A stretch of 5,928 nt of DNA from CAZGKW01 sp964526295 (lineage in GTDB: Bacteria > Planctomycetota > Phycisphaerae > FEN-1346), in assembly GCA_964526295.1 (NCBI GenBank), contig CAZGKW010000088.1, forward strand, positions 1 to 5,928, in the 5' to 3' direction. Made by a program: the position numbers and the translations under genes. Shown piece after piece: positions 1 to 5,645 of this stretch (its first letter is position 1; every line of letters begins with the position of its first letter). Below the pieces are notes generated by a model. The model was not told the origin of the DNA, made no database searches, and saw only the letters and a list, made by a program, of their open reading frames with translations.

Positions 1-5
1 GGTCA

Positions 6-31
6 CGCGGCGGCCAAGACTGGCCGCCGCG
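6..31. repeat. Perfect palindrome in the array, class 1 (four copies)
   Basis: The arms CGCGGCGGCCA and TGGCCGCCGCG are exact reverse complements around the 4-nt loop AGAC, giving an 11-bp stem that would be very stable as RNA or as extruded single-stranded DNA. Identical copies lie at 110-135, 369-394 and 502-527. The sequence after the right arm alternates between CGGCA-A/G-AATGATGG and CTCTTGC. No T-tract follows, so these are not ordinary intrinsic terminators. Confidence 0.9.
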
Positions 32-233
32 CGGCAAAATGATGGGCACTCCAAAGGAAAGCGCGGCGGGCTGTCCTGCCAAAAGCGCGGCGGGCACTCC
101 AAAGGAAAGCGCGGCGGCCAAGACTGGCCGCCGCGCTCTTGCCCGTTCCCTGGCCGCCGCGCGGCAGAATGATGGAAAGCCCTGGCCGCCGCGCTCTTGC
201 CCGTTCCCTGGCCGCCGCGCGGCAGAATGATGG

Positions 234-305
234 GCTGTCCAAAGGAAAGCGCGGCGGGCTGTCCAACCGAAAGCGCGGCGGGCTGTCCAACCGAAAGCGC
301 GGCGG
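234..305. repeat. Three tandem 24-bp units in the array
   Basis: Three head-to-tail 24-bp units (234-257, 258-281, 282-305) each begin with GCTGTCCAA and end in GAAAGCGCGGCGG. The second and third are identical; the first has AG instead of CC after GTCCAA. Diverged relatives of the same period occur at 46-117 and 409-456. The pattern suggests local expansion by slippage or unequal exchange. Confidence 0.9.
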
Positions 306-323
306 GCTGTCCTGCCCGCCGCG
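298..323. repeat. Perfect palindrome in the array, class 2 (two copies)
   Basis: The arms CGCGGCGGGC and GCCCGCCGCG are exact reverse complements (10 bp) around the loop TGTCCT. A second identical copy lies at 449-474. It uses the same core as the class 1 palindrome but a different loop and different inner arm bases. Confidence 0.88.
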
Positions 324-511
324 AAGCGAGCGACCTCGAGACCCGGGTCACGCGGCGGCCTCGGGTCACGCGGCGGCCAAGACTGGCCGCCGCGCGGCAA
401 AATGATGGGCTGTCCAAAGGAAAGCGCGGCGGGCAGTCTAACCAAAAGCGCGGCGGGCTGTCCTGCCCGCCGCGAAGGGAGCGACCTCGAAACCCGGGGC
501 ACGCGGCGGCC
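301..511. repeat. Duplicated 60-bp composite block (301-360 and 452-511)
   Basis: Positions 301-360 and 452-511 align without gaps at offset 151, with three mismatches by eye (57 of 60). Each runs from the class 2 palindrome through the 27-nt linker containing GCGACCTCGA to the next forward core. A second composite duplication, 1-95 versus 364-458 (offset 363), has 47 identical bases at its start and six mismatches overall. Confidence 0.85.
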
Positions 512-582
512 AAGACTGGCCGCCGCGCTCTTGCTTGCTTGGCCGCCGCGAAGCAAAATGATGGAAAGCCTTGGCCGCCGCG

Positions 583-683
583 CTCTTGCCCGTTCACTGG
601 CCGCCGCGCTCTTGCCCGTTCACTGGCCGCCGCGCTCTTGCCCGTTCACTGGCCGCCGCGCTCTTGCTTGCTTGGCCGCCGCG
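583..683. repeat. Tandem 26-bp units: three identical copies plus a shorter variant
   Basis: Units at 583-608, 609-634 and 635-660 are identical; each starts CTCTTGCCCGTTCACTGG and ends in the reverse core CCGCCGCG. A 23-bp variant with CTTGCTTGCTT in place of the middle follows at 661-683. Related units with CCC instead of CAC occur singly at 136-161 and 194-219. Exact identity suggests recent expansion, and the copy number may vary between strains or be miscounted in an assembly. Confidence 0.92.
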
Positions 684-740
684 CGGCAGAATGATGGGCT
701 GTCCTGGCCGCCGCGCCGAATGATTCGCACCATGACCCCG

Positions 741-757
741 TCTCCCTTGACGGGAGA
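741..757. repeat. Small GC-rich palindrome upstream of the permease gene
   Basis: TCTCCC and GGGAGA form a 6-bp inverted repeat around TTGAC. The setting resembles the widespread intergenic CCCTCTCCC / GGGAGAGGG type of palindrome, and a related one lies at 5646-5667. It fills most of the short space between the repeat array and the permease start. It has no T-tract, so a terminator role is doubtful. TTGACG occurs at 747-752 and 763-768, but no matching -10 box is found at the right distance, so I call no promoter here. Confidence 0.5.
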
Positions 758-768
758 GGGAATTGACG

Positions 769-775
769 TAAGGGG
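769..775 (+). promoter_or_regulatory. Weak ribosome binding site for the permease
   Basis: TAAGGGG ends 9 nt before the ATG at 785, which is suitable spacing for a weak Shine-Dalgarno site. It supports the chosen start, since no better start with a purine-rich leader is visible nearby. Confidence 0.5.
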
Positions 776-784
776 CTTCACACG

Positions 785-1669
785 ATGCCCGCCGTCGCCG
801 GACCACGCGTCCACGGGCTCTCGGTCGTCACGGTCGGCTTCCTCGCCGTCTTCGTGGCGGCGGTGCTCGCCCTCGTCGGGGCGGACGTCCTCTACATCGT
901 CGGGTCCGAGCGGAACGTTTTCGGCGAAGTGATCGAGTCGCCCGAGCTCCGCTACGCCATCCGCCTCTCGATCGTGACGACGGCCGTCACGCTGGTGCTG
1001 GTCGCCCTGTTCGCCGTGCCGGTGGGCTACGCCCTCAGCCGGTACCGCTTCCCCGGTGCGGTGCTCGTCGACGTGGTGGTCGACCTGCCGATCGTCCTGC
1101 CGCCGATCGTGGTGGGGGTGTCGCTGCTCGTCCTTTTCGGGACGCCCTCGGGCCGGTGGATCCAGGGCCTGGAGTGGCCCGGCTTCGTCGCCGAGTGGAT
1201 CGACCGCTACACGTGGCTCCGCTGGCTGGGTGAAAAGCCCTTCGAGTTCGTTTACACGCCGAAGGGCATCGTCCTGTGCCAGTTCCTGGTGTCGGCGTCC
1301 TACGGCATCCGGGCGGCGAAGTCGGCCTTCGACGCCGTCGACGTGCGGCTGGAGGAGCTCGCCCTGACGCTGGGGTGCACCCGCTCGCGGGCGTTCCGGA
1401 TGGTGGTCCTGCCGATGGCCCGGAACGGCCTGGCGGCCGGGGCGGTCATGGCGTGGGCCCGGGCGGTCGGCATCTTCGGCCCCCTGATGGTCTTCGCCGG
1501 GGCGGTCCCCATGCGGACCGAGGTCATGCCCACGTCTATTTACCTCGAACTGTCTGTCGGCCGCATCGAGCCCGCCCTGGCCATCGCCATGCTCATGCTC
1601 GCCCTGGCCATGGTGGCCCTGACGACGATCCATCTGCTCGGCTTGCGGCACCGGTGGTGGGGACCATGA
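785..1669 (+). CDS. ModB-like ABC importer permease (molybdate/tungstate-type)
   Basis: This 294-residue inner-membrane protein is probably the channel-forming subunit of an oxyanion importer. Hydrophobic segments lie at about 13-40, 58-85, 96-119, 161-178, 215-238 and 264-287, giving about six spans. The cytoplasmic EAA loop that docks the ATPase is at 190-210 (EELALTLG, ending in VVLP). It is followed by ARAVGIFGPLMVFAG, which resembles ModB's ARALGEFG-type segment, and by the ModB-like stretch YLELSVGRIEPALAIA. Between spans 3 and 4 (about 120-160) there is an aromatic-rich insertion (GRWIQGLEW, RYTWLRWLGE) that appears longer than in typical ModB, probably on the outer face. The stop overlaps the ATPase start by ATGA, which indicates translational coupling. 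No binding-protein gene lies in the window, so the substrate (molybdate, tungstate, sulfate or another) is inferred from the family only. Confidence 0.87.
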   Translation: MPAVAGPRVHGLSVVTVGFLAVFVAAVLALVGADVLYIVGSERNVFGEVIESPELRYAIRLSIVTTAVTLVLVALFAVPVGYALSRYRFPGAVLVDVVVDLPIVLPPIVVGVSLLVLFGTPSGRWIQGLEWPGFVAEWIDRYTWLRWLGEKPFEFVYTPKGIVLCQFLVSASYGIRAAKSAFDAVDVRLEELALTLGCTRSRAFRMVVLPMARNGLAAGAVMAWARAVGIFGPLMVFAGAVPMRTEVMPTSIYLELSVGRIEPALAIAMLMLALAMVALTTIHLLGLRHRWWGP

Positions 1670-2370
1670 TCCGAATCCGCGACCTCTCGTTCCGGGCGGG
1701 CGACTTCCGCGTCGCCGAGGTCTCCCTCGACGTCGCCGACGGCGAGTACTTCGTCCTCCTCGGGCCGAACGGGTCGGGCAAGACCCTCCTGGTAAGCTGC
1801 CTGTGCGGCCTGCTTCGGGCCGAGGCGGGACGCATCTGGATAGGCGACCGCGACGTGACCCACGCCGAGCCCCGCCGACGGCGGATCGGCTACGTGCCGC
1901 AGGACTACGGCCTGTTTCCGCACCTGACGGTGGAACGGAACGTGACGTTCGCCCTGCGGGCCCAGGGGTGGGGCCGGCGGCGGGCCGCCGCGAAGGTCGA
2001 GCCGCTCGCCGAGAAGCTGGGCCTCGTGCCGCTCCTCGGGCACCGGCCGACGACCCTCAGCGGCGGGGAGCGGCAGAAGGTGGCCCTGGCCCGGGCCCTG
2101 GCCTTCGAGCCGAAGGTGCTCTGCCTGGACGAGCCCGTCAGCGCCCTCGACGGGCCGACCCGGATGGAGGTCCTCGCCCGGCTTCGCACGCTCCAGCGGG
2201 ACCTCGGCGTCACGACCGTCCACGTTTGCCACAACCTGGAGGAGGCCCGGGCCGTCGCCGACCGGGCGGGCGTAATGGTCGGCGGCCGACTCGTCCAGAC
2301 GGGCCCCCTGGAGGACCTCATCCGCCGGCCCGCCACGCCCGAGGTCGCCCGCCTGCTCCGCGTGACGTGA
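1666..2370 (+). CDS. ABC importer ATPase paired with the ModB-like permease
   Basis: This 234-residue cytoplasmic ATPase should power the permease encoded just upstream. Visible motifs are Walker A GPNGSGKT (33-40), Q-loop YVPQDYGLFPH (Gln79), signature LSGGERQ (131-137), Walker B VLCLDEP (151-157, catalytic Glu156), D-loop SALD (159-162) and H-loop His189 in VHVCHN. Length and motif order fit ModC, CysA or WtpC-type importer ATPases, but the protein ends soon after the ABC domain and lacks the C-terminal MOP/TOBE molybdate-sensing domain of classical ModC (about 350 residues). The start at 1666 was chosen because MIRIRDLSF is a normal ABC N-terminus and overlaps the permease stop in the ATGA arrangement; the longer open frame from 1276 is a shadow inside the permease. 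Asn190 after the H-loop His replaces the more usual Asp. The operon appears to end here. Confidence 0.92.
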   Translation: MIRIRDLSFRAGDFRVAEVSLDVADGEYFVLLGPNGSGKTLLVSCLCGLLRAEAGRIWIGDRDVTHAEPRRRRIGYVPQDYGLFPHLTVERNVTFALRAQGWGRRRAAAKVEPLAEKLGLVPLLGHRPTTLSGGERQKVALARALAFEPKVLCLDEPVSALDGPTRMEVLARLRTLQRDLGVTTVHVCHNLEEARAVADRAGVMVGGRLVQTGPLEDLIRRPATPEVARLLRVT

Positions 2371-2372
2371 GC

Positions 2373-2390
2373 GACGCGGCCGCCGGCGTC
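2373..2390. terminator. Possible weak hairpin between convergent operons
   Basis: The two operons converge with only 18 nt between stop codons (2371-2388). GACGC (2373-2377) and GCGTC (2386-2390) could pair around a GC-rich loop, the right arm running into the minus-strand stop codon. There is no T-tract on either strand, so termination here, if it happens, may depend on Rho or on transcript collision. Confidence 0.2.
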
Positions 2391-3051
2391 AGGAGCCGTC
2401 GAGGAACTTGCCGGCCTCCATCCGGACGATGCGGCCCGCCCGGTCGGCGGCACGCTCGTCGTGGGTCACCAGGAGCACCGCTCCTCCGCCCCCGGCGAAC
2501 CCCGCCAGGTGCCCGAGCACCGTCTCGGCGCTCGCCGGGTCGAGGTTCCCCGTGGGCTCGTCGGCCAGGAGCACCTTCGGCCGATTCAGAAGCGCCCGCG
2601 CCAGGGCCACCCGCTGCCGCTCGCCCGTCGAGAGTGCCGCCGGCACGTGGTCGGCCCGGTCCGCGAGACCGACGTGCTCGACGAGCTCGCGGGCCCGCTC
2701 GCAAGCGTCCTCGGCCGGCCGGGCCAGCGACGGCGCCAGCACGTTATCGAGAACCGTCAGATAGGGCACAAGATGGAACTGCTGGAAGACGAAGCCGACG
2801 CTCCGTGCCCGGAACGCCGCCCGGGCCTCCGGCGGCAGGGCGTACGGGTCCTCCCCGTCCAGGGCCACCTGCCCGCCGTCCGGCCGAAGCAGGCCCGCCG
2901 CCACCAAGAGGAGCGTCGTCTTGCCGCACCCGCTCGGCCCCTGGACGGCGGCGAACTCGCCCGCCTCGACCACCAGCGACACGCCGTCGAGGGCCGTGAC
3001 GGGCCTCGACGCCCCGGCGTAGACCTTACGTAGCCCGTCGATTCGGAGCAT
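2389..3051 (-). CDS. LolD/MacB-type ABC transporter ATPase
   Basis: This 220-residue ATPase belongs to the LolD/MacB/FtsE group that works with FtsX-type permeases, either to release lipoproteins or export substrates, or to drive periplasmic partners mechanically. Motifs: Walker A GPSGCGKT (38-45), Q-loop FVFQQFHLVPYLTVLDNV (Gln90-91), signature region ALSTGERQR (139-147), Walker B VLLADEPTGNLD (160-171), the group's hallmark, and H-loop VTHD (His197). The signature reads STGE rather than SGGE/Q. The ATG at 3051 was chosen because MLRIDGLRKVY matches the family N-terminus, and AGGAG at the end of the upstream permease gene lies 11 nt before it; the longer frame to 3234 would add a low-complexity Gly/Arg/Pro tail lying in the permease gene. 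It is the last gene of the minus operon, 8 nt after the permease stop. LolD is the nearest name, but the true substrate is unknown. Confidence 0.92.
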   Translation of the reverse strand: MLRIDGLRKVYAGASRPVTALDGVSLVVEAGEFAAVQGPSGCGKTTLLLVAAGLLRPDGGQVALDGEDPYALPPEARAAFRARSVGFVFQQFHLVPYLTVLDNVLAPSLARPAEDACERARELVEHVGLADRADHVPAALSTGERQRVALARALLNRPKVLLADEPTGNLDPASAETVLGHLAGFAGGGGAVLLVTHDERAADRAGRIVRMEAGKFLDGS

Positions 3052-3059
3052 CGCGCGGG

Positions 3060-4382
3060 TCACTCCTCGCGAAGGATCACGGCGGGGTCCTCCTGGGCCG
3101 CCAGAAGGGCCGGCGCCAGGCTGGCCACGACCGCCAGAAGCGGCGCCAGCACGAGCGTCGCCGCCAGGAGGCCGGGGCTGAAGAGCGCCGCCGGCCCGAC
3201 CGGCGGGGCCGCCTCGCCGCCCGATGCGCCCCACGCCCCGCCGACGGCGAACCCCGCCGCGTACCCGACCGCCGCTCCCCCCAGGCCCACCACCAGCGCC
3301 CGCAGAAGGAAGATCGCCAGCACCTGCCCGCCCCGAAGGCCGAGGGCACGCAGGATGCCGATCTCGCCCCGCCGTTCCCGCACGTTCCCCAGGGCCATCA
3401 GGCCGACCCAGACGATGCAGCCGATAACCACGAGCGGCATGACCCAGGCGGCCAGGGCGCGGCGTTCGGACGCCAGGCTCTCACGGCCAGCCTGGTCGAC
3501 GGCCAGAAACTGCCGGGCACGATTGCCGGCGGCGGCGCGCGTGGCGCGCCGGATGGCGGCTTCACGTTCCATAATCAGCACCTGCACGTTCGGAAGGATT
3601 TCCCGAATCAGGCCGTCGAGTTCTTCCGCCGAGTAGAGTTCGCGCACGCCGAACCGCCCGTCGGGCAGGTGGTGCACGCACAGGCAGCCCAAGGCCATGA
3701 TGGCATGGACCTTGCCCGGACACTCGAGCAACTGCTGCGCCTCCGCCAAGGGGACCCAGACCGTGATGTCGTCGTCGCTGCCCCGCAACTCGTGAATCCG
3801 GCTGACGGTGAACTCGCGCCCGAGAAGCGTGGCGTTGAGGCCGACCTTCAGGCCGGCCCGCTCGGCCACCACCGCGCCGACAATCATGCCGCCCTGCGGC
3901 ACGGTCTCGATCATCGGCTTCTTCGGGTTGAAGTGCGACAGCGGCACCTCGCCTCGCGTCCCGATGAGCACGATCGGCAGGTCTTTCTCGGGCCAGCGCA
4001 TTCGCTTCTGCACCACAGGCAGCAGGTGCCGAACGATCAGTTTCTGTGACCGGGCCAGTTTCTCGACCACGCTCTCGTCCATCATGTGGGCCGGCTGTTG
4101 CGTGCTCAGGAACTCCGCCCGGTCTTCCTTCGCGTCGAGGATCAACACGTTGTACCCGAGTTCAAGCATGAGGCGGCGGGCGTCGTCTGTCAGTTGGAAA
4201 CCCACCTCGCCGACCTTCTCGGACCGCGCCTCTTCGATGCGTGCCGCCCGCAGGTCGTGGCCCCTGAGCAGGGTCAGGACGGCCACGACCGACCCGACGG
4301 CCCCCAGCACCGCCACGGCCGCCAGCGCGAAGTTCAGACGCCGGTAGCCGATCTCCCTCGCAACGAGCCGCCATATGCTCAT
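3060..4382 (-). CDS. FtsX/MacB-family ABC transporter permease
   Basis: This 440-residue inner-membrane protein has the one-plus-three topology of MacB, LolC/E and FtsX: the first span at about 18-39, a large extracytoplasmic domain (about 40-310), then spans at about 311-333, 354-383 and 403-428. NVRERRGEIGILRALGLRGGQVL (333-355, written here as one family motif region) is the usual cytoplasmic coupling segment, and the tail DPAVILRE is typical. The outer domain has a MacB-core-like part (VPQGGMIVGAVVAERAGL, then VWVPLAEAQQLL) and a CXC motif, GCLCVHH (232-238). The ATG at 4382 was chosen because MSIWRLVAREI is a normal family N-terminus and starts 1 nt after the upstream stop; the longer frame to 4463 lies inside the neighbouring gene. 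The upstream exported protein and downstream ATPase are its probable partners. Lipoprotein release, small-molecule export and mechanotransmission are all possible. Confidence 0.9.
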   Translation of the reverse strand: MSIWRLVAREIGYRRLNFALAAVAVLGAVGSVVAVLTLLRGHDLRAARIEEARSEKVGEVGFQLTDDARRLMLELGYNVLILDAKEDRAEFLSTQQPAHMMDESVVEKLARSQKLIVRHLLPVVQKRMRWPEKDLPIVLIGTRGEVPLSHFNPKKPMIETVPQGGMIVGAVVAERAGLKVGLNATLLGREFTVSRIHELRGSDDDITVWVPLAEAQQLLECPGKVHAIMALGCLCVHHLPDGRFGVRELYSAEELDGLIREILPNVQVLIMEREAAIRRATRAAAGNRARQFLAVDQAGRESLASERRALAAWVMPLVVIGCIVWVGLMALGNVRERRGEIGILRALGLRGGQVLAIFLLRALVVGLGGAAVGYAAGFAVGGAWGASGGEAAPPVGPAALFSPGLLAATLVLAPLLAVVASLAPALLAAQEDPAVILREE

Positions 4383-4383
4383 G

Positions 4384-5574
4384 TTACGCCTCTGCGCGTT
4401 TGCCTCGCTTCCAGACCACCACCGACACGACCGCCACGATGGCCAGCGCCGCCACGCCCGCAACCGCCGCCGTGAACGCCGGCCCGAGGCGCGCCGCCAC
4501 GCCCCCTACGAACGCCCCGCCCGGAGGCGCCTCCGCGGCCTGTGTTCCCGCACCCGCCGCCTCGGCGGGATCGGGCTCCGTGCCGGCCGCCTGCGCGAAC
4601 TTCGCCAGGCCCGTCAGGGGCGGCGGCTCCACCTCGGGTATTGCGGAGGCCTCGCCCGTCAGGGCCGCGTCCCACTCGACCACCGCCAGCAGGTCGGTGC
4701 CCGGGTTCTGTTCCTTCACGGTGCAGGAGCACGGCCCGACGAAGAACGCGCCCGCCTCCAGCAGGTTCTCCGCGTTGATGCCCTCGCCGACGAGGGCCCA
4801 CAGCACACGCCCCCGCCCGTACACCGGGAACACCATCGGACCCTCGAGCGTCCGCAGGTCCTCCTCCATCCCCAGGAGCATCGAGACGAGGGCCCGCTCC
4901 GCCGGGTCGGTCCGCGAGACCCGCAGCACCGAAAAGTCGAGCCGCAGCTCGGGCGCCCCTTGGGCATCGTAGATCGGATCGTTCCACAGGCCGTCGACCA
5001 GCTCCGGCAGCCGGAGCAACTTCTCCAGCTTCGCGAGCTCCTCCTCGACGAGCCGCGCGGCCGCATCGTCCTTCGCCGCGTCGCCGCACTCCAGAAGGAC
5101 GAACACGCCGGACTCGCCTCCGAGGACCCGCCGGGCCAGCTCTTCGCGTGCCGGCGACCGGACCAACGCATGGGCCGACGCCGTCTCGAGCGGCGCCGAC
5201 CACGCCGCCCCCTCGATGCCGAAGGACCGGGGGTACCACACGACCATCCAGGGCGGCCCCGCCTCGCCCCCTGCGGCCGCCCAGACCTCGGCCGCCTCGT
5301 CGCCGACCTCGCCCGCCAGGTCCACCGTCTCGACGAGGAACGCGGGCGGCCCGTATTCGGACTGGCCCGCCTCCCGGAGCCAGGCCACGAGCGCGGTCTC
5401 GGCCTCCGGCAGCGGGCCGCGATGGAACACCCACACCTCGTAGGGCGCCGCCGGCCAACGCTCCAGGGCGTAGCGGAAGACGGGCACGTTGCACGCCCGC
5501 GCCGCCGCCCCCACGAGGAGCACCCCCGCTGCCGCCATGATGAAACACACACCCTTCGCGCGCCGATCGAACAT
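4384..5574 (-). CDS. Unrecognised exported protein with C-terminal membrane anchor
   Basis: This 396-residue protein opens the minus operon. The N-terminus looks like a secretion signal: basic MFDRRAK, a hydrophobic core (about 9-24) and ARA before Cys28, fitting signal peptidase I. It is not a canonical lipobox. The mature part begins CNVPVFRYALERW, continues with alternating strand/helix-like stretches (YEVWVFHRG, then PPWMVVWYP) that vaguely suggest a thioredoxin-like fold without CXXC, a charged helix-rich part (about 165-190, GDAAKDDAAARLVEEELAKL) and a CXC motif in GPCSCTVKEQNPG (280-292). A Pro/Ala/Glu-rich linker (about 312-352) leads to a membrane span (about 366-388) and the basic end KRGKRAEA, so most of the protein should face the outside. 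The stop is 1 nt from the FtsX-like permease start, indicating tight coupling. It may be an accessory subunit of that transporter. The start at 5574 keeps the basic signal region; Met13 is the alternative. No named family is assigned. Confidence 0.85.
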   Translation of the reverse strand: MFDRRAKGVCFIMAAAGVLLVGAAARACNVPVFRYALERWPAAPYEVWVFHRGPLPEAETALVAWLREAGQSEYGPPAFLVETVDLAGEVGDEAAEVWAAAGGEAGPPWMVVWYPRSFGIEGAAWSAPLETASAHALVRSPAREELARRVLGGESGVFVLLECGDAAKDDAAARLVEEELAKLEKLLRLPELVDGLWNDPIYDAQGAPELRLDFSVLRVSRTDPAERALVSMLLGMEEDLRTLEGPMVFPVYGRGRVLWALVGEGINAENLLEAGAFFVGPCSCTVKEQNPGTDLLAVVEWDAALTGEASAIPEVEPPPLTGLAKFAQAAGTEPDPAEAAGAGTQAAEAPPGGAFVGGVAARLGPAFTAAVAGVAALAIVAVVSVVVWKRGKRAEA

Positions 5575-5582
5575 GACAGGCC

Positions 5583-5611
5583 ATTATAGGCACTTCGGGC
5601 GCGTTCGGAAA
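5583..5611 (-). promoter_or_regulatory. Promoter of the minus operon, predicting a leaderless mRNA
   Basis: On the minus strand a perfect TATAAT lies at 5588-5583. With a 17-nt spacer the -35 position is TTTCCG (5611-5606), a poor match to TTGACA. The -10 box ends 8 nt before the ATG at 5574, so transcription should begin within about three bases of the start codon, leaving no room for a ribosome binding site. Confidence 0.65.
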
Positions 5612-5620
5612 CGGCGAAGT
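5592..5620. promoter_or_regulatory. Inverted repeat over the promoter, possible operator
   Basis: ACTTCG (5592-5597) and CGAAGT (5615-5620) are exact reverse complements 17 nt apart, with an inner CGTT/AACG pair (5602-5605 and 5610-5613). The repeat covers the -35 position and most of the spacer of the minus-strand promoter, where a repressor or activator could bind. Chance cannot be excluded for arms of this length. Confidence 0.3.
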
Positions 5621-5645
5621 TGCCGCATCCACCGACCTTTTGCTC

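Larger units (their letters stand above)
1..715. repeat. Modular GC-rich repeat array (28 cores), truncated by the left edge
   Basis: The stretch is built from an 8-bp core in two orientations. I counted 12 copies of CGCGGCGG (F; starts 6, 62, 86, 110, 250, 274, 298, 351, 369, 425, 449, 502) and 16 of CCGCCGCG (R; starts 24, 128, 154, 186, 212, 316, 387, 467, 520, 543, 575, 601, 627, 653, 676, 708). Linkers have only seven lengths (10, 15, 16, 18, 24, 27, 30 nt), and their sequence depends on the orientation of the flanking cores: F to R is CCAAGACTGG or GCTGTCCTGC; F to F is mostly GCTGTCCAACCGAAAG-like; R to R is CTCTTGCCCGTTCACTGG-like or carries AATGATGG; R to F carries AATGATGGGC or a 27-nt GCGACCTCGA linker. 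Overlapping open frames occur on both strands because the modules contain few stop codons; I do not regard them as genes. The function is unknown. The array is not CRISPR: its linkers are themselves repeated. Confidence 0.93.

Noticed and set aside
1..715. CRISPR array
   Set aside because: The linkers are themselves repeated rather than unique, cores occur in both orientations at 18-38 bp spacing, and no cas genes are visible.
1..715. Integron attC cassette array
   Set aside because: Core sites are too close together to hold cassettes, no attC-like R and L box pattern was seen, and no integrase gene is present in the window.
747..768. Promoter for the permease operon based on TTGACG at 747 or 763
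   Set aside because: No TATAAT-like hexamer lies 16-18 nt downstream; one TTGAC is the loop of the palindrome.
39..932. Overlapping open frames of 60-176 codons in the repeat array, for example 197-694 and 402-932 on the plus strand
   Set aside because: They exist in several frames and both strands at once, are made only of repeat modules, have no credible ribosome binding sites or domains, and one runs out of frame into the permease gene.
620..1651. 343-codon open frame on the minus strand, antisense to the permease
   Set aside because: It is a composition-driven shadow: the translation is rich in His, Arg, Asp and Gly without motifs, while the plus strand has a clear membrane permease.
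1803..2999. 398-codon plus-strand open frame across both ATPase genes
   Set aside because: Pro/Arg/Gly-rich translation out of frame with two ATPases that show complete catalytic motifs.
3052..3234. Upstream extension of the LolD-like ATPase to 3234
   Set aside because: It would add 61 low-complexity residues lying inside the permease gene; the ATG at 3051 matches the family N-terminus and has AGGAG upstream.
4383..4463. Upstream extension of the FtsX-like permease to 4463
   Set aside because: The added residues come from another frame of the exported protein gene; MSIWRLVAREI at 4382 is a normal start next to the upstream stop.
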